Part shown: positions 12,688-22,855 of the stretch, piece after piece
How the letters are laid out: the number at the start of each line of letters is the position of its first letter
How positions within the stretch are numbered: the stretch's first letter is position 1
Assembly (NCBI RefSeq): GCF_029784165.1
Contig: NC_073695.1
Span: 193,157,357-193,221,356, forward strand
Length of the DNA stretch: 64,000 bases
DNA from: Wyeomyia smithii
Lineage: Eukaryota > Arthropoda > Insecta > Diptera > Culicidae
Direction of reading: 5' to 3'
Notes under the pieces: model-generated
Databases searched by the model: none
What the model was told of the DNA's origin: nothing
Seen by the model: the letters and a program-made list of their open reading frames with translations, nothing else
Made by a program: the position numbers and the translations under genes

Positions 12688-12993
12688 GGTTGCCAGGATC
12701 ATTTTTTCAAAAATCTGGTAAAGGCAAAATAAAAATCTGGAAAAAATCTGGCAGTCATTTCGTGGGGTGAAAGGTTAATTTTTCGAATAAAAGTCTTGGG
12801 GTACGCAAAATTTGAGGTGACCAAATTGCAAAATTTCGCGCCAAAATTGAAGTGATGACCTTTTTGCGGAACAGAGAAAATAAAATCTGGATCATTCATG
12901 AAAAATCTAGATAATTGGACATCAAAGCTGCTACCTGGATACATGTTCAAAAATCTGGATAATCCAGCTGAATCTGGATACCTGGCAACGCTG
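12688..12993. mobile_element. MITE-like element with short GTTGCCAGG termini
   Basis: The segment starts with GTTGCCAGG and ends with CCTGGCAAC, in inverted orientation, and repeats AAAATCTGG-like phrases throughout. It has no coding capacity. The target duplication is unclear, so the superfamily is undecided. Confidence 0.45.
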
Positions 12994-13009
12994 GTAGGTA
13001 TAGTGTGTC

Positions 13010-13505
13010 GTATACCAAGTGTGTGTGTCTGAGTAGCGTTGGTGAGTGTATGTGTGTGTGAGAGTAGCGTTAGCGAGTGTATGTGTGTGTGAGTAGCGTT
13101 AGCGTGTGTATATGTGTGTGTGGGTGTGTGTGTATGTATGTGTGTGTGTGAATGTGTGTGTGTCTATGTATGTGTGTGTGAATGTGTGTGTCTATGTATG
13201 TGTGTGTGTGAATGTGTGTGTGTCAATGTTTGTGTGTGTGTGTGAATGTGTGTTGTGAGTGACGTGTGTGTGAATGCGTGTGTGTGTGAATGTGTGTGTG
13301 AGTGACGTGTGTGTATGTGTGAGTGAGTGACGTGTGTGTATGTGTGAGTGGCGTGTGTGTGTGCGTGTATGTGTGTAAGTGGCGTGTGTTTGTAAGTGGT
13401 GTGTGTATGTGTGTGTGTGTAAGTAGCGTGGGTGTGTCTAAGGAGCGTGTGCTTGTGAGTAGTGTGTGTATATAGCGTGTGTGTATAACGTGTATGTGTG
13501 TGCAA
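13010..13505. repeat. GT/TGTA-rich compound microsatellite
   Basis: About 500 bp of (GT)n on the plus strand, interrupted by recurring GAGTGACGTGTG, GAGTAGCGT and AATGTGTG phrases, so a minisatellite is layered on a microsatellite. The long His/Thr-rich open frames on the minus strand are by-products of the CACA repeat. Confidence 0.95.
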
Positions 13506-13757
13506 AAATGCATTCATCCGAGGTAAATTTACTCATGACAGAATACTTTTATAGGCAACAAGTTAATTATTTTTCCTATTAGTTCGTATTCTATGGTTTA
13601 TGAAAGCTGTATGTGTTTTTTGTGAAGTGTTCATGGATTGTTGTGTTTGGTATTTGTACGGTTGGTGTGTGTTATATACTATGGCAATGGCAGAATTAAA
13701 TCTTCACACTCACAATAGTCCCACGTCAAGCCTACGTTTGTGCACTCAAGCACATAC

Positions 13758-14146
13758 GGGGCCGTTCATAAACCACGTGGTCATATTTTGATCACTTTTT
13801 ATACCCCCCGTACCCCCCCGTGGTCTTTTAGCCACCCCCCCCCCCCTTTCGACTTTAACCACTTTTAATTTGTCAAGTGTCAAAAATTCGCCTTATTCTT
13901 TTACATTTTTATTATTTTTTTTTCCTCATCTATTTACATTTTTATTATTAAAAATCCAGTACATTCTATACATCTAACATGCAAAAGCTTCATTTTTAAC
14001 TTGGTGGCAACAATAAATCATAAGTCAGGAAAAAAGACCACGTGATCATTTCGTTTACCGCCCCACCCCCATGCCTGGTCTTACGTGATCATTTGACGAA
14101 CCCCCCCGTCCCTCTCTTTATGACCACGTGGTTAAGGAATGGCCCC
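13758..14146. mobile_element. TIR element, GGGGCC termini, TAC flanks
   Basis: The left end begins GGGGCCGTTCATAAACCACG and the right end, read inverted, begins GGGGCCATTCCTTAACCACG. The match continues through TGGTCAT, 24 of 27 positions in all. Both ends abut TAC (13755-13757 and 14147-14149), a possible 3-bp target duplication. The interior has poly-C and AT-rich parts and no coding sequence: a non-autonomous DNA transposon. Confidence 0.75.
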
Positions 14147-14538
14147 TACCCTTTAACTTTTTACTTTAAAAGAGTTCTCGTCTTCCTAAAGTTTTCGTCT
14201 CAAGTGCTGAAAAACGGAATGGAAAACTGTCCTCAAGCCGGGGAAAACCCGGAAAATCGAATCTTGAAATTGAGTGGCCAACCTTATTATGTCAGGTGGA
14301 GGAGAAATTCACTTGCCAAACACCTGAGAGATCAACCTCAGGTAGTGTTAGGTTTGACGCACTAAAACCCCTTTAGGCACCAGTCCATAAAACTCCCCGG
14401 AACGACCGTTAGGTATTGCTTCGGGGAGCAGCTTTTGTGCATGATCCATCCTTTTGACATCCTAGCTAACTATCTGGAGACTGGCAGTTAGCTACCACTG
14501 GTGTGTTGGTGGTTGAAGATAAGTTGGAGCCGTGGGCA

Positions 14539-14934
14539 TTAGAAGAAGATATGCTCAGCAGTCTCTTCCGTATCCGTGCACTCTGAACACATGGGGGACT
14601 CCTCATGTCCGAACCAGTGTAAATATTGCCTGAAGCAACTATGACCAGACAAAATCTTCGGTTTACTTCGCCACAGTGCCTCCCGACTCAAGCAGATACC
14701 TCCGGAATAAGTCGATGCGTATCCCTGGTCTGCGTTTGAGATACTGGAACGTCGGATGTGAGACTCAACCACCGGAGGCCAAGGACATGGATCGTGGCAG
14801 GGAAAGAGTCCCTCGATGATACGCTCCAGCATCGCAGGTGATCGCTCTGCAGACACCAATTCGCCTTTGGTCTTGGCCATCATAATCCTGTAGGCGTCAC
14901 TCCACGAATTCGTATTGGCATTCGCGCATAGCAT
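14539..14934 (-). pseudogene. R1-like ORF2 remnant (copy A), RT deleted
   Basis: A 131-codon frame corresponds to residues about 333-401 of the intact copy B ORF2 (shared NTNxWxDAYRI, ERSPAMLERIIEGLFP, RRSSIS). It then jumps to the C-terminal region (ILSGHxCFRQYLHxFGH and a CSEC zinc-binding motif), losing more than 500 residues that include the whole polymerase. A dead copy that keeps only the ends of the protein. Confidence 0.8.
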
Positions 14935-15429
14935 ATCGAGACAAACCTTTCGCTCGTCTTTCTCACACTCGTTAGCTGATTTAGCCGATCTTGCAGTCCC
15001 GAATGCTGCACGGCATTCTACTTCGAGTTCCTCGGATCACGCGCGTTGCAACCTCCGTCACTCACTGTACACTCACTCACTGCGGAGGTCCGATTTTACG
15101 TGAGTCCACCAGTAAACCGGTGGCTTTCCATTCCTAGGTTGGCTAGTCCTAGACGTGGTAGCATTACACACCCGCGATAATGTGGTAACTGATTGATCGG
15201 CGCTCGGGTGAAGCCTATTGCCCGCCTCGCGCTCTCTTTTCGAAATACGATGTCTTCCACCCGCGGGCGGTCGGAGTGCTGGCTCTACCCATTGCTTGCA
15301 GCTTCGATGATCGAGTCTGCGCCATGTCTGCTGTTTGTACTCTTGATCGCAACGTTGGCCAGATCTAAATTGAGCTTTGCCAAAGCTTCCAACAGGACCT
15401 GGCCTCTCTGGGCCGTAGGCCCGTCAGTT

Positions 15430-15715
15430 TCACGATTGCTTGATCGACCATCTGTGCGACCAACTTGGCGGAGCATAGCAACTGCAGTAGAATACTCCGT
15501 CCGCTTTGGCTATCACGTATCCCTCTCTGGTCGACACAATCTCATGAACCGGGGACCTGCCTGTCGTGCAAATGGCCGACTTGCCAGACTTGTCCGATAC
15601 CCAGTTACCGTTTCCGGTTGGGATGCGGTAGGGGTCCGAGACTATGGCCACGTCCGACAACGACTCAGCAGCTGCTTGGTGTAGCAACTGCTGTGCCGCA
15701 TAGCAGTGGTTCAGG
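15430..15715 (-). pseudogene. R1-like endonuclease N-terminal fragment (copy A)
   Basis: The frame contains LLHQAAAESLSDVAIVSDPY and FYCSCYAPPSW, nearly identical to the beginning of the copy B ORF2. It breaks after about 85 codons, before the GDFNAW motif. A remnant of the apurinic-type endonuclease domain that nicks the target in this retrotransposon class. Confidence 0.75.
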
Positions 15716-15716
15716 T

Positions 15717-16767
15717 TTAACTCAGGTGCTCAAAGCACCTGAAGCAAACGTCAGGCTGTTGGAAGGTGCCCAGAGGGCAGACCGACCAACCCACCTTCAA
15801 CGTGGTCTTCTTCAGGGCCTTGTTACCCTCCGCTAGTGGAAGCTTTATGGTAGCAACCTGGGTGCCGGCCGGGCCCCTGCAGGACGAACTGCCTCCGCGG
15901 TCACTACCACTCCACAGTCTCACTCGAAGGCTTGTGCTATGTCGCACCCTTCGGTGATCTCGTCCAGGTTTTTAAGGTTTGAAGTGGTGAGGGCTCGGAT
16001 TTGAACCTCCTCGCCTAGCACTTCCTGGGCCGCCTTTATATTAGGCACAGCCCTTGCCCTTTGCCTCCTTGCGGAGCTCGAGGATCATCTCGCCGGTGCG
16101 TGACCGACGAATTGACCTGACATCCGCGCCGAGATCATTGAGCTTGGACTCGCCTCTCATGGCCTTCAAGACTTCAGCGTATTTAGACACATCCACCTTG
16201 AGAATGAGCGCGTCGCCCTTGCTCTGCCAGTTCGCCCCTTGCGGCTTCTTATTGCGATCGCCGCGCTTCGTTAGCCCGCTTAAGGGCTTACGAAAACTCG
16301 GATTTCGCGCTGCAAATATTCATACGTAGCAACAGGAGACATTGCTTCAAATCTTTCGAAATGTTGCTAAGTTCGCCCGTGAAATTGAGTATTTCATCAA
16401 GTTGTACGGACACAGCATCTACACTCGGGAACTTGTTCGTGTGGCTTTCTACCGCAGAGAGTAGCATAGCCCCAGATATTTATTCCCGTTCCTTGGCGGT
16501 CTTAGGTGTTTCCACCTTGCCGCCAGTCTTAGCCGTTCCAGTTGGTGCTGGCTTAGGCGTGCCCGCCTTTGCCCCAACTCGGAACGCCCCTGTCGGTGTC
16601 GCAAAAGGTGTACCAACCTGTGCGCCGCCTTCACCGGCATCCGCCAGTCTCGGTGGAGACCGTGCGATGCCCCGCCTGGCAAACGGGTTTACTAACCCGT
16701 TCGCCCCTTCTGATAACTTCACTTCCTCGTCGATTTTAATGAAATTCATCTTGGTTAATAGGGTCAC
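15717..16767 (-). pseudogene. R1-like ORF1 (gag-like) remnant (copy A)
   Basis: A start at 16767 opens a 95-codon frame rich in Pro, Thr, Ala and Gly (GVxTP-like repeats), typical of the low-complexity start of gag-like ORF1 proteins. Further frames down to 15717 end in VCFRCFE, the first half of a CCHC zinc knuckle. ORF1 proteins of this class bind element RNA. The frame is broken in several places, so no functional protein is expected. Confidence 0.6.
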
Positions 16768-17065
16768 CTTTCCAGCCGCTATCCTTGGTCATGGTGGAGT
16801 GGTCGCCTATATGGTCCCATGGTGGCCTATGCCGGAGCAGTGAGGTCATGGCTAGTGAAGGTCGTCATAGCCCCTCATGAGCAACTATGACGCAACCCGA
16901 CCGGCGTAAGTCAGGAAAGGGCATCTGATCCCACTCCTGCCTGATTCCCATCAGGCAATGACCGCGAAACGTACTGGAAGGCCTGCCAGGTTTTACGGGA
17001 CAGAGACCCCTGCAACCGTATGCCACCTCGCCGTTTCAAGCCGTTGTCACACGACTCGGTGCAGG

Positions 17066-17099
<34 letters not shown>

Positions 17100-17355
17100 G
17101 TGGCGGGGAAATCTGCAAACAGAAACCTGAGAAGAGAACTCAGGGTGTGGGGATGAGACTAGGGGAGAGATGCTGGGGTAGTTACACTCCCCCAGACACC
17201 TACTTATCCCTGTCCCGACCCACTAAAACCCCTCCAGTCTCCAGCCCTGGTCTTCCCGGAACGACGGTTAAGTATTACGTCGGGAAGTGGCTTTTGTGCG
17301 TGATGCACCCTCTTTACTCTTATAACCTCCTAGCTAACTACCTGGAGACTGGTAA

Positions 17356-20300
17356 TTAGCTACCACTGGCGTGTTGGTGGTTGACCCGCCACACACGTTG
17401 CAGCTCCAGAACAATCTGAGAGGCGGCCGCACAGACCGCGTTCCAGATGTCCGGGTCGTCGCACATCCTCCGGACTAGATTGTCCGGAGTAGTGCCAGGC
17501 CCGCTCACAGCCATCATGTTGCTCCTCGCTCTTACGAAACGGGGGCATACGAAGAAGACGTGCTCAGCAGTCTCCTCCTCCTCCACGCACTCGGGACACA
17601 TGGGGGACACCGCGTGTCCGAACCTGTGCAGATATTGCCTGAAACAACCATGGCCTGACAGGATTTGTGTCAGGTGGAAGTTCACTTCGCCATGTCGTCT
17701 CCCGACCCAGCCGGATATCTCCGGTATGAGTCGGTGCGTCCATCTGCCCTTTGTGGAATTAGACCATTCCCTCTGCCAACGGAGCATCGAGAATGACCTT
17801 CTGGTACCTCGTATGCCCCTTGTGTCACGTTGGTCGAAACACTCTCTGTCCTCCTTGATGGCGATGCTGATAGGCATCATGCCGGACAAGACACATATTG
17901 CATCGTATGACACCGTACGATACGCACTCGCAACTCTCAGGCACATGAGCCTGTAGGTACTTTCCAGTTTGCCACGGTAACTGTTAGTACCTAGCGCTCT
18001 GGACCACACTGGCCCACCATACCTAAGTATGGACGAAACCACGCTGGCAAGAAGTCTTCGCTTGCTGCCATAAACCGCTGAGCTATTGGACATCATACGA
18101 GATAGTGCTGCAATAGCCGATGAGGCCCTCTTACAGGCATAGTCGACGTGACTCCCGAACGTGAGCTTGTCGTCCACCATAACCCCCAAGAGCTTCAGGG
18201 ATCGCTTCGAGGTGATGGTGCAGTCTCCGACTCTGACCACCGCCTGTTGCTCCGATTTACGGTTGTTCACAACCATGACCTCCGTCTTGTGATGCGCGAG
18301 CTCCAGTTTCCTGGAGCGCATCCAGTCCTCGACCTTGCGTATACAGTGCGCGGCCGTCAACTCGACCTCCTCGATAGACTCGCCGTAAACCTCCAGCGTT
18401 ATGTCGTCTGCAAAGCCGACGATCACAACCCCTACAGGGAACTTGAGTTTTAACACTCCGTCATACATGACATTCCACAACACCGGGCCCAGGATAGAAC
18501 CTTGCGGGACTCCTGCGGTAATTGGGACGCACTTCTGACCCTCCTCTGTGTCGTAAACAAGTACTCGATTCTGGAAATAATTTTCCAGAATCTTGTACAG
18601 CGACACCGGTACATGGATGCTCCTGAGCGCGAGCGCTATGGAGTCCCAACTGGCACTATTGAACGCATTCTTCACGTCGAGCGTGACGATTGCGCAGTAG
18701 CGTATTCCCCTTCTCTTGCGCTGGATTGCTACCTCCGCCGTCTTGATGACGGAAGAGATTGCGTCCAGCGTGGACCTGCCCTTCCGGAAGCCGAACTGGT
18801 TACTTGCCAGACCGTGTACACCCTCCGTGTACCTCACCAGTCTGTTGAGGATGATCCTCTCAAGCACCTTGCCCGCGGTGTCCAGCAGGCAGATAGGCCT
18901 ATATGCCGATGGGTCCCCTGGCGGTTTCCCAGCCTTCGGCAATAAGACCAGTCTCTGCCGCTTCCACCTGTCCGGAAAGAGACAGTCATCCAGGCACCTC
19001 TGCATGACTGCCCTGAACAGCCCGGGGGCCGTTTTTATCGCCAGCCTGATCGCCAGGTTAGGGATACCATCCAGTCCCGGTGCCTTGCTCACCTTTAGGG
19101 ATTTGGCGATCACGATGAGTTCCTCATTCGTAACCCTTGCCTCCTCCCCTGCCTCGACACGGCTGTCGTCGCTCACGGATTGGATGCTCGGCAGGTTGGC
19201 CGACCATCTCTGGTCTATGTCTGAGATACTGGAACGTCGGACGTGAGACTCGACCGCCGGAGGCCAAGGACTTGGCTCGTGGCGTGGAAAGAGTCCCTCG
19301 ATGATACGCTCCAGCATCGCTGGTGATCGCTCTGCAGGCGCCAGCGCGCCTTTAGTCTTGGCCATTACGATCCTGTAGGCGTCACCCCACGGATTTGTAT
19401 TGGCACTCGCACATAGCCTATCGAAGCAGGCCCTCTTGCTGGCCTTTATCGCACTCTTTAGCATCGATCTTGCCGAACTGAATGCTGCGCGGCGCTCTGT
19501 CCTCTCTTCTTCGTTTCGCGCACGCTGCATCCTCCGTCTTGCACGGAGGCACGCACTGCGAAGGTCGGCTATCGCGTCCGTCCACCAGTAGACCGGTGGC
19601 TTTCCATTCCTAGGTTGGCGAGTCCTAGGCATGGTGGCGTCGCACGCCCGCGATAGCATAGCAACTAGTTGGTCAGCAGTCGGGCGAAGCCAACTGCCCC
19701 CCTCGCGCTCCCTTCTCATTGCCTCTTCGAATACCTCGGCATCAAAGTGCGATGTCTTCCACCCGCGAACGGTCGGAGTGTTGGCTCTACCCGTCGCTTG
19801 CCCCCTCTCGTTGTTGTCTACACTAAAACAGACCGCCTGGTGGTCGCTATTAGTGTAGCCATCGTCTACCCTCCAGTTCTTGATCAGTCCTGGGCTGGAG
19901 AACGTCACGTCGATGATCGACTCCGCACCATTTCTGCTAAATGTACTTTTGTTCCCAACGTTGGCCAGATCTAGGTTGAGCTTTGCAAAAGCCTCCAACA
20001 GGATCTGGCCCCTCTGGTTCGTGAAGCAACTTCCCCACTCAACAGCCCAAGCGTTGAAGTCGCCCGCCACCACCAACGGCGTTAGGCCCGTTAGCTCCAT
20101 GGATAGGAGGTCGACCATCTGGATGAACCTTTCGGTAGACCAACGTGGCGGAGCATAGCAACTGCAGTAGAACACTCCGTTCACCTTAGCAACTACGTAC
20201 CCTTCTTCTGAGGTTGAGACAACCTCCTGAACCGGGAACTTGCTCGTCGTACATATGGCCGCCAATCTGGACTTATCCGCAACCCAGTTACCGTTTCCGG

Positions 20301-20412
20301 GAGGGATGCGGTAGGGGTCCGATATGACGGCGATGTCCGACAACGACTCAGTGGCTGCTTGGTGTAGCAGCTGCTGAGCCGCGAAGCAATGGTTCAGGTT
20401 CAGTTGCGTCAC
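17356..20412 (-). CDS. R1-clade ORF2: endonuclease and reverse transcriptase
   Basis: An uninterrupted frame of 1018 codons. The N-terminal part is an apurinic-type endonuclease, with GDFNAW at residues 117-122 and the SDHQAV motif at 189-194. The reverse transcriptase covers about 430-700, with TLDVKNAFN (first catalytic Asp near 579), AGVPQGSILGP (633-643) and the catalytic FADD (667-670). A zinc-binding CPECVEEEETAEHVFFVC motif lies near the C-terminus. Endonuclease plus reverse transcriptase with no RNase H is the R1-clade layout; the protein would nick DNA and prime reverse transcription at the target. The frame begins just after the ORF1 stop (TAA, 20415-20417), but the start position reads GTG, not ATG. 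Initiation would then need an upstream coupled mechanism or a later Met. All catalytic residues that I can see are present. Codon use is GC-richer than the AT-rich surroundings. Confidence 0.9.
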   Translation of the reverse strand: MTQLNLNHCFAAQQLLHQAATESLSDIAVISDPYRIPPGNGNWVADKSRLAAICTTSKFPVQEVVSTSEEGYVVAKVNGVFYCSCYAPPRWSTERFIQMVDLLSMELTGLTPLVVAGDFNAWAVEWGSCFTNQRGQILLEAFAKLNLDLANVGNKSTFSRNGAESIIDVTFSSPGLIKNWRVDDGYTNSDHQAVCFSVDNNERGQATGRANTPTVRGWKTSHFDAEVFEEAMRREREGGSWLRPTADQLVAMLSRACDATMPRTRQPRNGKPPVYWWTDAIADLRSACLRARRRMQRARNEEERTERRAAFSSARSMLKSAIKASKRACFDRLCASANTNPWGDAYRIVMAKTKGALAPAERSPAMLERIIEGLFPRHEPSPWPPAVESHVRRSSISDIDQRWSANLPSIQSVSDDSRVEAGEEARVTNEELIVIAKSLKVSKAPGLDGIPNLAIRLAIKTAPGLFRAVMQRCLDDCLFPDRWKRQRLVLLPKAGKPPGDPSAYRPICLLDTAGKVLERIILNRLVRYTEGVHGLASNQFGFRKGRSTLDAISSVIKTAEVAIQRKRRGIRYCAIVTLDVKNAFNSASWDSIALALRSIHVPVSLYKILENYFQNRVLVYDTEEGQKCVPITAGVPQGSILGPVLWNVMYDGVLKLKFPVGVVIVGFADDITLEVYGESIEEVELTAAHCIRKVEDWMRSRKLELAHHKTEVMVVNNRKSEQQAVVRVGDCTITSKRSLKLLGVMVDDKLTFGSHVDYACKRASSAIAALSRMMSNSSAVYGSKRRLLASVVSSILRYGGPVWSRALGTNSYRGKLESTYRLMCLRVASAYRTVSYDAICVLSGMMPISIAIKEDRECFDQRDTRGIRGTRRSFSMLRWQREWSNSTKGRWTHRLIPEISGWVGRRHGEVNFHLTQILSGHGCFRQYLHRFGHAVSPMCPECVEEEETAEHVFFVCPRFVRARSNMMAVSGPGTTPDNLVRRMCDDPDIWNAVCAAASQIVLELQRVWRVNHQHASGS

Positions 20413-20414
20413 CC

Positions 20415-20622
20415 TTACGCCCGTGGTTTCGCAGCCGGCTTACCGGCTGGGCACCTGGGGCCTCCCATAAAGTGTTTGGCGTCCCGTTTCCCGGAACATA
20501 CCATGCACTTGGGAGACTCCCCACAGTCCTTTGCTTTATGGCCTGCACCTCCACATCGCCTGCACAGCTGGCTCCTATCGGGCCCCTTGCAGGTCCAGGA
20601 CTTATGTCCGCCCTCGAAGCAC
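20415..20622 (-). pseudogene. R1-like ORF1 C-terminal fragment with CCHC knuckles (copy B)
   Basis: About 69 codons remain, starting inside the first CCHC knuckle (CFEGGHKSWTC) and followed by CRRCGGAGHKAKDC and CMVCSGKRDAKH. The frame ends in TAA two bases before the ORF2 frame. ORF1 is a nucleic-acid-binding, gag-like protein. The open frame that runs further upstream to 20756 is chimeric, because the sequence beyond 20622 is the target-site copy and flanking DNA. Confidence 0.8.
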
Positions 20623-20633
20623 CGGTGCAGGGG

Positions 20634-21004
20634 TGTCAAGGGAGCTCGGTGCAGGTGCCAGCCCAACGTCGTGGCATAAAATCTTATTTCCTCTCGAAAA
20701 CCTAAAACACAGCGACCAGTACACCATAATTGGAACCTTACTGGTATCAGCCCCAATAGGCGGGTTAGTGCATTTGGGTGATGGGAGCGGCACTACGCGC
20801 TCCGTCGAAGCTGCTCACGGGTGGCCGTGGCTGTTACGGGGAATCGACTGCCCAATGCCCGAAACCCCACCACTCCCTAGGCAAGCACCCGCTGCCGGTC
20901 CGGGACTAATCGATGCTATATCACACCTATCGGTGGTCACACAGCGCGTGCATGGCCTCGACGGTCGCCAGGCGTCGACCCGTGGTGGCCTGCAGCTCGG
21001 CCAA
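20634..21004. other. GC-rich segment between R1-like copies B and C
   Basis: About 370 bp, much richer in G and C than the surroundings, with no recognisable domain in any frame. It may be the 5' untranslated part of copy A displaced by the insertion of copy B, which I could not confirm. Confidence 0.35.
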
Positions 21005-21780
21005 AGCGTGGTTTCATCCATACTTGGGCCAATGTGGTCCAGAGTTCTAAGTACTAACAGGGACCGTGGCAAACTGGAATGTACCTACAGGCTCATGTGC
21101 CTGAAGTTTGCGAGTGCGTACCGTACAGTGTCATACGCAATCTGTGTGTTATCCGGCATGATGCCTATCAGCATAGCCATTAATGATGACACAAGGGGCA
21201 TACGAGGAACCAGAAGATTTCTCAATGTGCCGTCTCCAATTTCAATTCCAGTCCAATTCCACGAAGGGTAGATGTACGCACCGATTTATTCTGGAGGTAT
21301 CCGGTTGGGTCGAAAGACACCATGGCGAAGTGAACTTCCACCTGACACTGATCCTGTCAGGTCATGGTTGCTTCTGGCAATATCTGAACAGGTTTGTACA
21401 TGCTGGGTCCCTTATGTGTCCCGAGTGCTTGGATGTGGAAGAGACTGCTGAGCACGTCTTTTTCGCATGCTCAAGTTTTGTACATGCGAAGTGCGACATG
21501 ATGGCAGTGAGCGGACCAGGTACTACTCCGGACAATCTAGTTCGTAGGATGTGCTGCGATCTGGATATCTGGAGCACGGTTGCTCCCCGACGTAATACTT
21601 AACCGTCGTCCTGGGAAGATTAGGGCTTGAGACTAAAGGGGTTTTAGCGGTTCCGAAAAGGCCGAGTAGGTGTCTGGGGGAATGTAACTGCCCCAGCAGC
21701 ACTCGCCTAGTTTCATCCCCACACCCTGAGTTCTCTTCTCGGGTGTCTTTTTGCAGATTTCCTCGCCACCTTTAAAAAAA
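21005..21780 (+). mobile_element. R1-like copy C, 3' fragment, opposite strand
   Basis: Plus-strand sequence from AGCGTGGTTTCATCCATACT onward matches the last third of the copy B ORF2. It keeps the C-terminal zinc motif (CPECLDVEETAEHVFFAC) and the shared 3' untranslated region, and it ends in a short A run at 21773-21780. A deletion breaks the frame upstream of the zinc motif (at about 21180-21240). A 5'-truncated dead copy, inverted relative to A, B and D. Confidence 0.85.
21183..21602 (+). pseudogene. R1-like ORF2 C-terminal remnant (copy C)
   Basis: Codons here correspond to the segment after the reverse transcriptase: STKGRxTHRxIxEVSGWV, GEVNFHLTLILSGHGCFWQY, then the CPEC zinc motif and PGTTPDNLVRRM. 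The part before it is out of frame, and the end differs from copy B (STVAPRRNT). Not functional. Confidence 0.75.
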
Positions 21781-21997
21781 ACTTATACAGGTATTGTCTG
21801 GAGCAACCATGGCCCTAAAGAATATGTGACAGGTGGAAGCAGGGATCGGGTGCTACTCATTTTTTTTACGAGTGAATGCACGATGTTGGGAGACTGCACA
21901 TCAATATCCAAAGAGACGAGTAAAAGCAGTTCGGATCCCTTTCGTGTCGTTCAGAAGACCTCACAGAATTTATCCCAGTATAGTGCAGAAAGACGTA

Positions 21998-22219
21998 CCG
22001 TGACTGCGGGTAATTCCGCGCAGCACGTTTTCCCGCGTACTCAGCTTATAAAACTGCTTGCTACAGTAAATTTTACTAAAACATACATAATCTCTGTACT
22101 ATTATAGCAGACTATGCTATACACATGGTAAAGCACACAACCCAACTGTGTTTTAGTAAAATAATTTTTTAAGATGAGTGCGCGGAAAACGTGCTGCGCA
22201 GAATTACCCGCAGTCACGG
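21998..22219. mobile_element. MITE with about 40-bp TIRs and TA target, nested in the hAT element
   Basis: The left end CCGTGACTGCGGGTAATTCC is matched inverted at the right (GAATTACCCGCAGTCACGG), and the match continues through GCGCAGCACGTTTTCC. TA flanks both ends (21996-21997 and 22220-22221). 222 bp, no coding capacity. Confidence 0.85.
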
Positions 22220-22284
22220 TAGTTTCTACCTCAGAAAATTTCTTGGGCTTTGTGTGCCTCTTTGTTGAGAGAGTTTTTGATCAC

Positions 22285-22794
22285 AGCCAGTGATGCCACA
22301 TATTCAGATTAATCTGTAGTTATACATATTTTATTTTTCGACATTTTCACGCATAACGATTATCTGTGTTGTATGAGGATGCGGATCACACCTTTTCAAT
22401 AAGTGAAAAATGAACCGTACAATGCATATTATTGTTTTGAAAGGTATGCTTCTATGTTGAACAACAGATTGAAGAAAATTGATCTTACAACACTAAATGA
22501 AGGCACAGTTTAATGCTTTTAAAGTTAACTAGCACCTAAACATAAAGAGGCGTCAAAGAACATCTTGTACAGTAGACTTTAAAATTTAATTTAGTTAACA
22601 ACAAAACCCATGTTTATCACATATTTAAGAGAGGAAATTGTTCTTTTCTAGGTGCTTCGTATTCTCTATAATTCGACGTTTTAAAGATATCATTGATTAC
22701 GGACTTTCTCGACTTTCCAACGAAACCAACAAAATTAAGCTAGCTTTACAATTCTTGTGCAGTAGTTAAATGTATTTAAAAATGTGAGTGGCAA
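22285..22794. mobile_element. hAT-like MITE related to the one at 43546
   Basis: The left end CAGTGATGCCACAT followed by CAGATTAATCTGTA resembles the left end at 43546. The right end GTGGCAACCCTG is the inverse of CAGGGTTGCCAC. The flanking 8-mers are only partly alike, so the boundaries are less secure than for the 43546 copy. Confidence 0.5.
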
Positions 22795-22855
22795 CCCTGA
22801 TTATGCCTGTGCTATGTGAAAATTTTGCTCGTTTGCGGCTTCCTGCTGACTCGTA

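Larger units (their letters stand above)
14364..16860 (-). mobile_element. R1-like non-LTR retrotransposon copy A, internally deleted
   Basis: Read on the minus strand this copy has the ORF1 region (about 16770-15720), the endonuclease start (15715-15430) and then a fragment (14934-14539). In that fragment the linker region is joined directly to the C-terminal zinc-finger region, so the whole reverse transcriptase is missing. A second deletion fuses the first zinc knuckle (CFRCFE) to the start of ORF2 and removes the rest of the knuckles. The 3' part (14364-14535) matches the 3' end of copy B (around 17220-17390). Copy B is inserted upstream of it. The 5' limit is uncertain. Confidence 0.8.
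17068..20622 (-). mobile_element. R1-like non-LTR retrotransposon copy B, 5' truncated, with poly(A) tail
   Basis: The element reads on the minus strand. Its 3' end is a 28-nt A tail (plus-strand T run 17068-17095). Its 5' end lies inside ORF1, within the first zinc knuckle. The 11-mer CGGTGCAGGGG occurs on both sides (17057-17067 and 20623-20633), which fits a target-site duplication. The truncation point and the duplication agree: ORF1-like sequence starts exactly after the 20623 copy. ORF2 is intact, so this is a 5'-truncated but otherwise well preserved insertion, probably into the 5' region of copy A. Confidence 0.85.

Noticed and set aside
13164..13517. His/Thr-rich frames on the minus strand
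   Set aside because: Translation of the CA/GT microsatellite; no gene.
14539..14934. A novel zinc-finger protein gene
   Set aside because: It is an internally deleted R1-like ORF2, colinear at both ends with copy B.
17447..19246. Plus-strand open frames across the R1-like copy B
   Set aside because: Shadow frames of the minus-strand ORF2.
20415..20756. 113-residue frame as complete R1 ORF1
   Set aside because: Only the part up to 20622 is element sequence; the rest lies beyond the target-site duplication.
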